Shown here in pieces: positions 28,815 through 37,936 of a stretch of 44,926 bases of DNA (positions are counted from its first letter, which is position 1; each line of letters opens with the position of its first letter). The notes beneath the pieces are model-generated. The model was given only the letters and a program-made list of their open reading frames with translations. It did not search any database and was not told the DNA's origin. Location: the NCBI GenBank assembly GCA_030038435.1, contig JASHOY010000429.1, forward strand, positions 1 to 44,926, written 5' to 3'. The position numbers and the translations under genes are program-made. The stretch comes from Acidobacteriaceae bacterium. Lineage in GTDB: Bacteria; Acidobacteriota; Terriglobia; Terriglobales; Acidobacteriaceae.

Positions 28815-29966
28815 TTACTCCGGCGCCGGCTTGCCGCTGGTCAGATCGCGAATAATCTCCGCTTCACGTGGGCGATAGGGCAGACCGTTGGGGTAGAAGA
28901 GATCGTGAAACCACACCAGCGGCTGACTGAGGACATAAGGATGCTGCCAGGAGTCCCAGGGCAGATAAGTTTGGCTTTTACCTGCGACCAGGCCCCAGTT
29001 GACGGCTCCCACATGGTATTTCCGCGCCAAAGGCAAAATCGTGTCGATGATGCTTCCTGCCCCACGCGCCATATATTCCGTACAAATGATCGGGCGATGG
29101 AATTGTTCCAGTTCCTCCACGCGCTGTTGGAAGTCCTCCGGCCAGCCATAGTTGTGGAAGGTGATGATGTCGGAATTTTCGATCTGCACCCGCTCCATCG
29201 CATCGAGTTTGTCAAACGAAGACCAGTCGCCCTTCCATACCCCGCTGGTAAGCGGCTGGCTGGGGTTTTCGGCCCGTGCCCATGCGAAAACCTGCGGAAG
29301 CAACGCGAGTACCAGCTGCACCTTGTTCTTCGCTTCCTCTTTGTTATAGGAGCCGATATTGGTATTATCCGGCTCATTCCAAACATCCCAGGCGAGAATG
29401 CGCGGGTCGTTGGCAAAGGCTCCGATCACTCCCTGGACATATGCTTTCAATTCCGGATAATCCGCGGGGTTCTCCAACATGGCGCGGCCGGGACTCTGAA
29501 CCCATCCGGAATTATGCACGCCGGGGATGGGAGGATGTTGCGGACCAAGCCGCGGATCGGGATCCCAGCACGAGTCGAAAAGGACAAATATCGGCCGGAT
29601 GTGGTGTCGCGCCGCGATGTTCAGGAAAATGTCGATGCGCTGTTTGAATCCAGCCGGATCCTGTTGCCAGAGCAGGTTATGCAGAAACACACGCATGGTG
29701 TTCATGCCAATGCCCTGCGCCCAACCCAGCTCGCGGTCGATGGTCTTGGGGTCAAAGGTCACGGCCTGCCACATCTCCAGCTGATTGATAGCCGTGGAAG
29801 GAAGGAAGTTGGCGCCTACAGGCCATGGTTGCCGGGAGTACCACGAGTTAGCCCGCGCCTCTGTCCACTGCTGCCCGAAGAGAAGGCCGCTCGCGCACAA
29901 AAGCATGGCGCAGCTCAGCAAAGTGCGCGGTCGCCCCAAGCGCCGCAGCTTGAGATGTGAGATCAT
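28815..29966 (-). CDS. GH5-like endo-glycosidase (clan GH-A), exported
   Basis: A (beta/alpha)8 retaining glycosidase. The acid/base is E198 in AWDVWNEPDN and the nucleophile is E297 in PIICTEYMAR, the order and spacing of clan GH-A (GH5-like cellulase/mannanase relatives). Substrate cannot be read from the sequence. The N-terminus has a positively charged stretch and a hydrophobic segment (TLLSCAMLLCASGLLFG) ending before QQW, a signal peptide. The ATG at 29966 is preferred to 29999 because AGGAGG lies 10 bases upstream; this gives 383 residues. It is downstream of the TPR lipoprotein and the TonB-dependent receptor on the same strand, as the hydrolase of a PUL-like set. Confidence 0.82.
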   Translation of the reverse strand: MISHLKLRRLGRPRTLLSCAMLLCASGLLFGQQWTEARANSWYSRQPWPVGANFLPSTAINQLEMWQAVTFDPKTIDRELGWAQGIGMNTMRVFLHNLLWQQDPAGFKQRIDIFLNIAARHHIRPIFVLFDSCWDPDPRLGPQHPPIPGVHNSGWVQSPGRAMLENPADYPELKAYVQGVIGAFANDPRILAWDVWNEPDNTNIGSYNKEEAKNKVQLVLALLPQVFAWARAENPSQPLTSGVWKGDWSSFDKLDAMERVQIENSDIITFHNYGWPEDFQQRVEELEQFHRPIICTEYMARGAGSIIDTILPLARKYHVGAVNWGLVAGKSQTYLPWDSWQHPYVLSQPLVWFHDLFYPNGLPYRPREAEIIRDLTSGKPAPE

Positions 29967-30029
29967 CCAGACCTTCCCTCCTACCCTGACAATCCGCATT
30001 TGCTGCTGCGGGCACGCCCGGCACCACCA

Positions 30030-31220
30030 TCACTTGCCCTGGCTGCGTTGATTTTCCTTTCTTACCGCGACCAGGCGCTTCACCATTGCTTCCGCCTGGT
30101 CCCTTTCGCCCAATTTCGCATACGCGCGCACCAGCAGAAAATACGCTTCCTCAGAATTCGGGTTGTACTGCACTGCCAACTTCAGATGGCTCACGGCGTC
30201 TTGTAACTTCCCTTCCTCGATTTGCATTCTCCCCATTTCGCAGAGCGCTGGAGCATATTGGCCGTTCGCGGCAAGGGCTTGCTCCAATACCCGTTCTTCG
30301 CTGGCCGCGTCGTTCCTGGCGCGGTAGACGAGAGCGAGGTGATAGTAAGTGCGCGGCTCGCCGGGATTCAAGCTGATGGCAGTGCGATACTCCGGAATCG
30401 CTCGATCCAGATCGCCCAGTCTGACAAGAACGTTGGCCAGGATATAGTGTGCCTGAAACGAAGACGCATCCAATGCGACGGCGCGCTCTATATCTCTGCG
30501 AGCGGAGACCCACATCGAGGCGTCGTATTCGCTTTCGGCCAGGGTAATGAGAAACTTTGCTGAAGCAGAATAGGTTGCCCGCTTGCTTCCCAGGAACCTA
30601 ATCACGGCCGGGTACTTACCTTCTAACTGCAGAACATTGGCCAGTAACAAAACCGTGTCCAGGGAAGGATCGGAATTGTAGGCCGTCTGAGCTATCGCTT
30701 GCGCAGGGAGAAGCTTATTTGCGGTTAAATAGACCACTGCCGCCATTTGCATCTCTTGCAGCCGGGTGGAAGAGGTGGCATGAAAATGGACAAGCGCCTG
30801 GACGGCTTTACCAGTCTGGCCGGAGCTGAGATACTCGCGTGCGAGGGATGCGGCAATACTGTTATTGGAGGGCCAATGCGCGTGAGACTGCTCAAGAACC
30901 TGCTCGGCAGCCGGCAAATTGCCTTCTGATTCGAGGACGGCGGCAAAGAGCAGACCTGTACGGGGATCACAATTGAGCAACGATGGAGACCTTAATGTGC
31001 CGGCGGCATCCTGATAGCGCGCCTGCTCCAGCCACTGGCTGGCCTTGCCAAGCTCAGCCTCTATGACTGACTGCGACGGGCACGCGTTCGCCTTGACAGA
31101 AGGATCGATCGTCTTGGGCTGGTGAACCTCTTGTCTCGCCGGGGCTGCATCTATGAGCTTGCTGCATGCACTAACGGAGACCGCGACGGCGACCAACACC
31201 AAGCTCTTTTTGAACATCAT
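30030..31220 (-). CDS. TPR lipoprotein
   Basis: A 396-residue protein that begins with a lipoprotein signal (MMFKKSLVLVAVAVSVSAC; lipid-modified C19) and continues as TPR repeats (e.g. AHYILANVLVRLGDLDRAIP, TYYHLALVYRARNDAASEER, EAYFLLVRAYAKLGERDQAE). The frame opens at 31343, but the lipobox fixes the start at 31220 or 31217; the ribosome-binding site is weak. It lies between the TonB-dependent receptor and the GH5-like gene on the same strand. SusD proteins of Bacteroidetes are also TPR-based lipoproteins next to a TonB receptor, so a functional analogy is possible, but I see no direct SusD similarity. Confidence 0.75.
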   Translation of the reverse strand: MMFKKSLVLVAVAVSVSACSKLIDAAPARQEVHQPKTIDPSVKANACPSQSVIEAELGKASQWLEQARYQDAAGTLRSPSLLNCDPRTGLLFAAVLESEGNLPAAEQVLEQSHAHWPSNNSIAASLAREYLSSGQTGKAVQALVHFHATSSTRLQEMQMAAVVYLTANKLLPAQAIAQTAYNSDPSLDTVLLLANVLQLEGKYPAVIRFLGSKRATYSASAKFLITLAESEYDASMWVSARRDIERAVALDASSFQAHYILANVLVRLGDLDRAIPEYRTAISLNPGEPRTYYHLALVYRARNDAASEERVLEQALAANGQYAPALCEMGRMQIEEGKLQDAVSHLKLAVQYNPNSEEAYFLLVRAYAKLGERDQAEAMVKRLVAVRKENQRSQGK

Positions 31221-31524
31221 CTGCCAATCTAACTCGCAGCACGATTGTAAGTCGAACTGCAGGTCCACTCCATTGTCGCGAGCGCTGCTCGCACTTGAAG
31301 CGTCGCCCGAGTCCGTTGCGCGGTCAAAGCGACATTGTGGCACCAGTAATACGCTGAAACCAGGTGAGCGACGCCCTTATGCAGGTATTATTACACCGCC
31401 TGCCGAATTGCCATTCGCTCCCTTGCCGCCCTCGCCTGCAAGCCGCGCTAAAGGCAGCCTGCCGGGAGGGCAGCGATAGGAATAAAGCTTCGCGCTTGCC
31501 CAGTCTTAGGTTTCAGCCATGCGA
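31221..31524 (-). other. Intergenic region between TonB-dependent receptor and TPR lipoprotein
   Basis: 304 bases with no gene. An imperfect inverted repeat (GCCCTC near 31430 and GAGGGC near 31467) may attenuate transcription out of the receptor gene. No other element was recognised. Confidence 0.35.
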
Positions 31525-34500
31525 TCAGAAACTGAAACGTCCGCTGAATTGAATCTCCCGCGCCGCGTAAGCACTGGAGACATCGCCAAAATTGGGGGCA
31601 AGGTCATAAGTGCTGACGGTCCCGAAATTGACTCGATTGAATAGGTTGAAGAAGTCGCCGCGCAAGGTGAAGTTGGCTTGTTCGCCGAATCTCCAACTCT
31701 TGTATGCTGAAACGTCGTAATCCTGGTAGCCCGGGTTCTGAAGATCGTGTGTAGCAGAATCTCCCTGGACTCCCACGGCGCTTATGTTGACGATATTCTG
31801 AGTGTTGAAGTAGGGACCAAGCCTGCCATTTCTGCCCAGCCCTCCGTGCAGCGAATGGTTATTGATAGGGCCGGTGACGTTGGGGAATGCGCCATCGAAG
31901 AACCCAATGTTCTGCTGGCTTCCCAGCGTCGTCCACGGTCCGGTACGAAGAGTTGAGATCCCCGCAATTTTCCAGCCGCCTACGAGCGCGTTGCCGAGAG
32001 TCCCGCTCTTGTTGAAGAAGAGTTTGCCGCGCCCAAACGGGAGTTCATAGATGCCATTGGCCGTGAAGATATCGTTGATATCTTCGGTGCAGTGGCTGTA
32101 GTCAAGGTGCATATCAACGTGCCAGGCAAACTCATCCTGATAAGGAGTGCCGAGGCATTTAGACAGGGTATAGTTGACGGCTAAAGAGAATCCGGAACTG
32201 TACCGCTTTTCCGCGCGTGCAATCAAGGCATCATAGTTTGAAGTTCCTGTCTCCTGATTCTGCTGAACGCCGCTATAACAGCCCACATTGCCATTCGTTC
32301 CGCAAGTGTCATAGAGAATTGGCAGACCGTTTGTGCCGAGAGGATCGAGTTCGTTACGCTCTTCGAAATGGCGCTCCCCGGTTCCGACGTAGGCAGCCTC
32401 GAAGAGCCAATCGCGGATGGTTTTATCAATGGTTAGGTTCCACTCGAATGCGTAGGGGGTGGGCGCATTCGGCTGGATGAAAGATACCGTGGGGCCGCCC
32501 CCCGAGAAGTTTCCATTGGTCATCGCTGTTGAGTACATTCCCGGCACGCCCTGGGTCCCGTCCAAATTGAACACCAGGGAGCTGCCCGCAGGCGGCTGAT
32601 TAAAGTCGTCAACTTCATAAAGCTTGGTGGTATCGACTTCGACTTGATATTGGTTGATGTTCGGCTGCAGGTAGTACATGCCGAATCCGCCCTTGATATC
32701 TACATTGAGCTTATCGGAGGGGAATATGTTGAAGCCTAACCGCGGCGCCCAGTTTGTCCAGACCGGCTTGACCATGTTTCTACCCAGCCCCAGGACGCTG
32801 GTGGCAGGATAGGTGAGATCCTGGCCGGTGGCAAGATCAAAACTGCCGACGCGATTATTGACTTCGATGGGAGGCGAACGGTGATTCCATCGTAAGCCAT
32901 AGTTGAGTGTCAGTTTGCGATTGACATGGTAGTTATCCTGCACGTAGTAGCCCTGATACCACGAACGCAGGTTTTCGGTGGGACCGGTGCCGAGAGAAGT
33001 CCTGGTAGTAAAGGGGACGCCCATGAGAAGGTCAGCGACCGGATCTCCGGTGTACGCTCCATTAAAACCAATACTGGTAGCCGACCAATCTTCATAGGAG
33101 TAAATCGGTTCGTAACGGATGTCGAAACCGGCGGTGAGTTGATGCTTTCCCATCTGGTACATCAGGGACTCCGTCCACATGTTCAACCCTTCCCTGAGAA
33201 TGTCGGTGCCATTAGTGGACCCCGGATTTCCATATCCATTCACACCTATGTTGGGTGGGCCGTCCGATCCTGGAAAGTCTATCTCGTTAGCCAGACCCAA
33301 GGGGTTAGCAAGACTGGTATCGTAACCATCGCTGCGCTCGAGGCCAACCGCAGTGTGTGACCAGCCATAGCGAACATTGTTGACCAGACGGGGAGAAAAG
33401 GTGTGAGTCCATCCAATGGCCAGGTTCTTTGGATTCGAAGGAAAAGTCTGACTGTTGTACGAGGTCATACCCGGGGCAATTGCGGTTTGATCCTCGCCGG
33501 TGTACCGGCCGAAAAGAGTGTCTCTGGACGAGATCGTATAGTCAACCCGGCCGCTATATTGATTCCAGTTATTGGTTGTAGTTGCAACATTGAAGTAGTT
33601 AGCGGTGCCATTGAGGTAGGAGCCGTTTGGCGACGGGTACAGCGCCAGAATTTTCTGCCCGATAGCGCTGAAATAAGACTTCGGCACCTGGTTATTTTGC
33701 AGCGGCGCGTATCCGGTCGGCGACGCCGAATCAAGGATGTAGGGATTGTAAAGTTGCTGGGTATCGGCACTGAAGTTGCCGGCTTCCTGGTTGGCATTGG
33801 GAATCAGATTGTAATCGTCGTTCGGCACCAGCTGGCGAAACCCTTCATAGTTGGCGAAGAAGAATACCCTGTTCCTCTTGATGGGTCCGCCGAGGCTTGC
33901 TCCAAACTGATTCTGATGAAAAGGCGGAGGGCCGGGGCTGACATCGAAATAGTTTCTGGCGTCAAAGTCATTGTTACGGACATACTCATAGGCGCTTCCG
34001 TGAAAACGATTGGTTCCCGACTTGGTAACGACGTTGATAAACGCGCCTCCAGCTCCATATTGTGCAGGAGCTGCGGAATTGATCATAACGAACTCCTGCA
34101 CCATATCCGGATCTGGCTGCAAACCGGCCGCGCCGTACCATGCATTGCGCGTTTCTATTCCGTCGTAGAGGTAGCTGTTATCGTCTTCTCTCAGGCCGCT
34201 TACGTCGACGGCAACCACGCCGGAGTCCGAGGCCCACGATGAAGCGGGAGATGAAATGCCCTGGATGCCGGAAACTGGCACGACCCCGGCATCGAGCTGC
34301 GCGAGTTGCAGATAGTCGCGGCCATTCAAGGGCATACTGTCGATCTGCTGGCTCTCGATGAGCTGCTGGTCGTGGGAAGACTCGGTATTCAGCAGCAGCG
34401 CAGCCGCGTTAACGGAAACAGTCTGTACGGACGTGCCCACCGCCAATACAACGTTCTGCTGGAACAGTTGGCCAACGATAAGCGTAAACGCCTGGATATG

Positions 34501-34824
34501 CTGGGGTGCAAAACCGCTCTTGACAACATCCATCGTGTAGGTTCCGGGGAGCAGGTCGGTGACATGATAGGCTCCCACGCCGTCAGTGACCGCCTTATAC
34601 TCGATGCCCGTTGCAGTGTTGGCCACGGTGACACTGGCGCCAGGCACAACGGCGCCGGTCGAGTCGGTGACAGTTCCATTGATCTGGCTCGTGGTTATGT
34701 TTTGCGCTCGCCCAAAGACGGGGCTGAGAAGGACGATGACCAGCGCCGCCCCAAGAGCGACGATCGTCCTCCATCGTGAAGCCCAATCCTGCTCGGCCTT
34801 GCCTTGACTGACTTTCTGCTTCAT
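31525..34824 (-). CDS. TonB-dependent receptor with carboxypeptidase-regulatory domain (Oar-like)
   Basis: A 1099-residue outer-membrane transporter. After a signal peptide (about 1-41) comes a carboxypeptidase-regulatory beta-sandwich (about 46-130: INGTVTDSTGAVVPGASVTV, GAYHVTDLLPGTYTMDV), then a plug-like region (PLNGRDYLQLAQLDAG) and a large beta-barrel ending in phenylalanine (SGRFSF), as outer-membrane barrels do. This is the expanded Oar-like receptor group of Acidobacteriota, thought to import large or glycan-derived substrates. The ATG has AGGAGG 7 bases upstream. A LacI-type operator sequence lies 79 bases before the start. The TPR lipoprotein and GH5-like genes follow. Confidence 0.9.
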   Translation of the reverse strand: MKQKVSQGKAEQDWASRWRTIVALGAALVIVLLSPVFGRAQNITTSQINGTVTDSTGAVVPGASVTVANTATGIEYKAVTDGVGAYHVTDLLPGTYTMDVVKSGFAPQHIQAFTLIVGQLFQQNVVLAVGTSVQTVSVNAAALLLNTESSHDQQLIESQQIDSMPLNGRDYLQLAQLDAGVVPVSGIQGISSPASSWASDSGVVAVDVSGLREDDNSYLYDGIETRNAWYGAAGLQPDPDMVQEFVMINSAAPAQYGAGGAFINVVTKSGTNRFHGSAYEYVRNNDFDARNYFDVSPGPPPFHQNQFGASLGGPIKRNRVFFFANYEGFRQLVPNDDYNLIPNANQEAGNFSADTQQLYNPYILDSASPTGYAPLQNNQVPKSYFSAIGQKILALYPSPNGSYLNGTANYFNVATTTNNWNQYSGRVDYTISSRDTLFGRYTGEDQTAIAPGMTSYNSQTFPSNPKNLAIGWTHTFSPRLVNNVRYGWSHTAVGLERSDGYDTSLANPLGLANEIDFPGSDGPPNIGVNGYGNPGSTNGTDILREGLNMWTESLMYQMGKHQLTAGFDIRYEPIYSYEDWSATSIGFNGAYTGDPVADLLMGVPFTTRTSLGTGPTENLRSWYQGYYVQDNYHVNRKLTLNYGLRWNHRSPPIEVNNRVGSFDLATGQDLTYPATSVLGLGRNMVKPVWTNWAPRLGFNIFPSDKLNVDIKGGFGMYYLQPNINQYQVEVDTTKLYEVDDFNQPPAGSSLVFNLDGTQGVPGMYSTAMTNGNFSGGGPTVSFIQPNAPTPYAFEWNLTIDKTIRDWLFEAAYVGTGERHFEERNELDPLGTNGLPILYDTCGTNGNVGCYSGVQQNQETGTSNYDALIARAEKRYSSGFSLAVNYTLSKCLGTPYQDEFAWHVDMHLDYSHCTEDINDIFTANGIYELPFGRGKLFFNKSGTLGNALVGGWKIAGISTLRTGPWTTLGSQQNIGFFDGAFPNVTGPINNHSLHGGLGRNGRLGPYFNTQNIVNISAVGVQGDSATHDLQNPGYQDYDVSAYKSWRFGEQANFTLRGDFFNLFNRVNFGTVSTYDLAPNFGDVSSAYAAREIQFSGRFSF

Positions 34825-35187
34825 TGGTCTACCTCCTTTTGAATTCGTTCCGAAGCTCCCTATGCTGTCAAAGGGTTCTGATCAGACTGCGTGATCTTCA
34901 AATGTAAACGGTTTCATATCGGCTGAACCTGCCACTCTCTCCTTAGTCCCGAGATTCTCATGCAGTCGGAATGTCTCAGGCAATAGGGAAAAAGAATCAA
35001 TTTGAAATGGGTCAAATGGCCTACCGCTCCTCGGTCGGGAAAAGGGCCAAGCGATCGTGTCACCCGTCCGCAACCTCGCATCCCGTACTGCTTGTTGTTT
35101 TCTCCATCGCCGCGTTAGCATCACAACACACGGCAGAAAGGGAGATCAGGCGCATAGCAATTCGCCTGTTGAAGACGGCGGCGAGGG
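34825..35187. other. Divergent intergenic region, receptor / histidine kinase
   Basis: 363 bases between divergent genes. It contains the LacI-type operator at 34903-34916 and, at 34841-34847, the AGGAGGT-type ribosome-binding site region of the receptor (minus strand). I see no gene and no further strong motif. Confidence 0.5.
34903..34916 (-). promoter_or_regulatory. LacI/GalR-type operator candidate upstream of the TonB receptor
   Basis: On the minus strand the 14-mer TGAAACCGTTTACA, preceded by A, fits the general LacI-family/CRE consensus WTGNAANCGNWNNCW at every position and is nearly palindromic about its central CG. It lies 79 bases upstream of the receptor's start codon. No lacI-family gene is in the window. 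Confidence 0.55.
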
Positions 35188-36759
35188 ATGAGTCTCAACC
35201 AAGAGGAATCCACCACAATTTGGCATGGTCCTCAGACTGACCGCATTATGATTTCGCACTTTTTCCCAACCCGCATTCTTGCGCTCACGCTTTTTCTGTC
35301 TGGCTTGGCATATGGCGCGTGGCGCTTTCACGCTTACTCCACAGGAAGAACCGTACCTTCGCGTTCCTACCAATTTCAGAACGGAGAACTCGATGGATGG
35401 ACCGCCGTCGGCGGTAAGTGGAAGGTTGCAGACGGCGTGGTCCGAAACGACTCCTACGAACGCGGCGCAAAACTCCTGACCGGTTCGAGTGCGTGGAGAA
35501 ACTACACGCTGAGCACCGACCTGAGTTTTGCAGGGGACAATGCCGACATGGGCGTGGTGGTCCGGGCGAGCGACGAGAAAGAGGGCACTGATACTTACAA
35601 CGGCTACTATATCGGCGTTCGTACTTTGGACGGGACGGTGGTGATTGGCCGTGCCGCCTATGGCTGGACTGAAGCGCGACCCGTTCACATCCCCGGCGGA
35701 GTTCGTTCCGGCGTCTGGTACCGTCTTAAGGTGACGGCGTACGGCTGTCATATTGCGGCGTCTGTCGAGAACCTGTCCACGCTGCAAACCGCGTGGATTG
35801 CATTCACTCAAACAGCTTGTCTGCAGGCAGGGCAAATTGGACTGCGCTGCTTAAATGCCGGAGCTATGTGGCGCAATGTCAGTGTGAAAAATGCCACGTG
35901 GAACGACTACGAGGAGTTGCGCAGGAATGCGGGTCCGGTCGAAAGGCTGGAAGCCGTCCCCGGGCCGCCCTGGTGGACTCCCTGGCACGTCGGAATGCTG
36001 TTTATTGGAACCTTGGCCATGGCCTTGCTCACCCAACTCATTTACTTTCGGATACGACAATGGAAGACCTACACCATAGCCCAGGAACGGGAGCGGCTCG
36101 CTCACGAAATCCATGACACCATGGCCCAGGGATTTGCGGGTGTCGGATATCAGATTCAGGGAATCAAGAACTGCATTCTCCGATCTAAGCATCCGGACTA
36201 CAACCAGATCACCGATCAATTAAGCGTTGCGTATCAACTTATCCGTAACTGTCATGACGAGGCGAGCCGGACGATTTCAATGCTAGGATCTTCCGCTCCC
36301 CTGGTTGCGGAGGACATCCTTATGGTGCTGGAGGAAACCGCGCGCAAAATCGGTGACAATCAGATAGAAATCAAGGCTTATTCAGTTGGAACTCCGGGTA
36401 AATTAAAACTTCGATTTGCAGATGCGCTGCTGCACATTGGCCGCGAAGCAATCGCGAACGCCATGACCCACGGAAGCCCCGCAGAGTTGAAAATCATCTT
36501 CGTGTATGAGGGCGGAGGATTTGAACTAATCATCGAAGACGACGGCTGCGGATTCGAGTTCCGTCCTGAATCTGCCGGATTCGGGATTCTCGGCATGCAA
36601 AAGAGGGCCCGTGATATTGGAGCCATATTGCAGATCAGCAGCAGTCCTGGACGCGGGACCCAGGTACGAGTCAAAAAGACGATCGGAAAGACGCGGCTGC
36701 GAAGGCGGCTGTCCTCGAAAATAATGAAAATCTTCCGCACCGCGCCGCCGCATCTGTGA
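35188..36759 (+). CDS. Sensor histidine kinase with lectin-like extracytoplasmic domain
   Basis: A membrane kinase of the NarX/DegS (HisKA_3) type, 523 residues. An N-terminal helix (ILALTLFLSGLAYGAW) is followed by a beta-sandwich ectodomain (about 60-245: YQFQNGELDGWTAVGGKWKV, YNGYYIGVRTLDGTVVIGR, VWYRLKVTA) of the LamG/DUF1080-like fold often found on carbohydrate-active proteins. A second helix (about 266-288) leads to the dimerisation helix, with phospho-acceptor H309 in LAHEIHDTMAQGF, and the ATPase domain (REAIANAMTHG, IEDDGCGFEF, GFGILGMQKRA). The start is uncertain: 35188 has GAGGG nearly touching it; 35248 would begin just before the first helix. It faces the response-regulator gene. 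Confidence 0.85.
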   Translation: MSLNQEESTTIWHGPQTDRIMISHFFPTRILALTLFLSGLAYGAWRFHAYSTGRTVPSRSYQFQNGELDGWTAVGGKWKVADGVVRNDSYERGAKLLTGSSAWRNYTLSTDLSFAGDNADMGVVVRASDEKEGTDTYNGYYIGVRTLDGTVVIGRAAYGWTEARPVHIPGGVRSGVWYRLKVTAYGCHIAASVENLSTLQTAWIAFTQTACLQAGQIGLRCLNAGAMWRNVSVKNATWNDYEELRRNAGPVERLEAVPGPPWWTPWHVGMLFIGTLAMALLTQLIYFRIRQWKTYTIAQERERLAHEIHDTMAQGFAGVGYQIQGIKNCILRSKHPDYNQITDQLSVAYQLIRNCHDEASRTISMLGSSAPLVAEDILMVLEETARKIGDNQIEIKAYSVGTPGKLKLRFADALLHIGREAIANAMTHGSPAELKIIFVYEGGGFELIIEDDGCGFEFRPESAGFGILGMQKRARDIGAILQISSSPGRGTQVRVKKTIGKTRLRRRLSSKIMKIFRTAPPHL

Positions 36760-36944
36760 GCCCTTGGCCGGTCGTGGTGAGAGGCCGGTCTTGAAACTGC
36801 GTGGCTTCAGCCGTGCCGTGGAGGCTTAATTATAAGTGCGGCTTACGTCGCCGAACGGGGTTCCGGTCTTGTGACTTTTGCCACACGCAGTCAGCCCTTT
36901 TTATTGAGATATTGTTTCCGGTATCCCGACGGGAGCGCCGAAGC

Positions 36945-37646
36945 TTATTCCGAAAGCCGGATAAGCCCTCGCCGGAGGGCGGTGGTAACTGCTTCCGTTC
37001 TGCTTCCGCAAGCAAGCTTCACGAGGCAGCTTGCAACATGGTTTCGTGCGGTCTTATCGCTGATAAAAAGCTGCTTTGCGATTTCTTTATTCGACTTGCC
37101 TTTGGCCACCAGCGTAAGCACCTGCAGTTCCCTTTCCGAAAGCTTATCGCGGCTGATCATGTGTAACAGACGTTCTTCAATGTCGGGAGGTACATAGTGG
37201 ACGCTTTCGTAAACCATCTTGATCGCCTGAACGATCTCCTCCTGGGGGCTGTTCTTGAGCAAATATCCCATCGCTCCCGCCTGAAGTGCGCAAAGGATAT
37301 CTTCATCCGCCTGATAATTTGTGAGAACCAGAATCCGCAAATCCGGCCAGGTGCGGCGAAGCTCAAGGATGGCTCTCGTCCCATCGACCTCGGGCATGCA
37401 CAGATCCATCAGCACCACGTGCGGCTTGTTCCTTTGGACTTCCATCACCGCATCCTGTGCGGATTCCGCGGTGCCGGAAACTTCGATGTTTCCCTCGCTC
37501 TCCAGCATGGTGCGCAGACCAACGCGAACTACTGGATGATCATCCACGATCAGCACTTTAATTCTGGAATCATCGACGGGGATGCTATGGGGATTGAAAT
37601 TCGCCCTGAGCGGTGCTTCTAAGCTTTCTACAATGTGATTGGACAT
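36945..37646 (-). CDS. NarL/FixJ-type response regulator
   Basis: A 233-residue DNA-binding response regulator. The receiver domain starts at VLIVDDHPVVRVGL (acidic pair D35-D36), has the phospho-acceptor D81 in VLMDLCMPEVDG, and the lysine of GYLLKNSP. The C-terminal LuxR-type helix-turn-helix reads LSERELQVLTLVAKGKSNKEIAKQLFISDKTARNHV. The frame opens at 37823; the ATG at 37646 with GAGGAA upstream is the supported start, leaving a short N-terminal tail before the receiver. It is convergent with the HisKA_3 kinase at 35188, the kinase class that normally pairs with NarL-type regulators, so they are probably partners. Confidence 0.92.
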   Translation of the reverse strand: MSNHIVESLEAPLRANFNPHSIPVDDSRIKVLIVDDHPVVRVGLRTMLESEGNIEVSGTAESAQDAVMEVQRNKPHVVLMDLCMPEVDGTRAILELRRTWPDLRILVLTNYQADEDILCALQAGAMGYLLKNSPQEEIVQAIKMVYESVHYVPPDIEERLLHMISRDKLSERELQVLTLVAKGKSNKEIAKQLFISDKTARNHVASCLVKLACGSRTEAVTTALRRGLIRLSE

Positions 37647-37936
37647 GGTCAATTCCTCGCTTTGCCGGGGAGGGTTTGGACTCGCGCGAGTCAGGAAGAA
37701 AACGAGGCATTTGCGGTCAGGCCTGACGCCCGGGGCGCTCAGGAGACCAATGGCGACCATTGTGGAAGAAGTAAGTCGCGTCGTCAAGGGGTTCTTCGCT
37801 TCGGTCGCCCCGATGCGGCACAATTCTCAACTGGCACGTCGTGCAGATCCACGCCCTGACGTCGCGGAATTCCTGGCCGCACTGGATCGTGCGCACGACA
37901 TCCATGGCGACCGACAGTCATCCTTGCGCGCACGAC

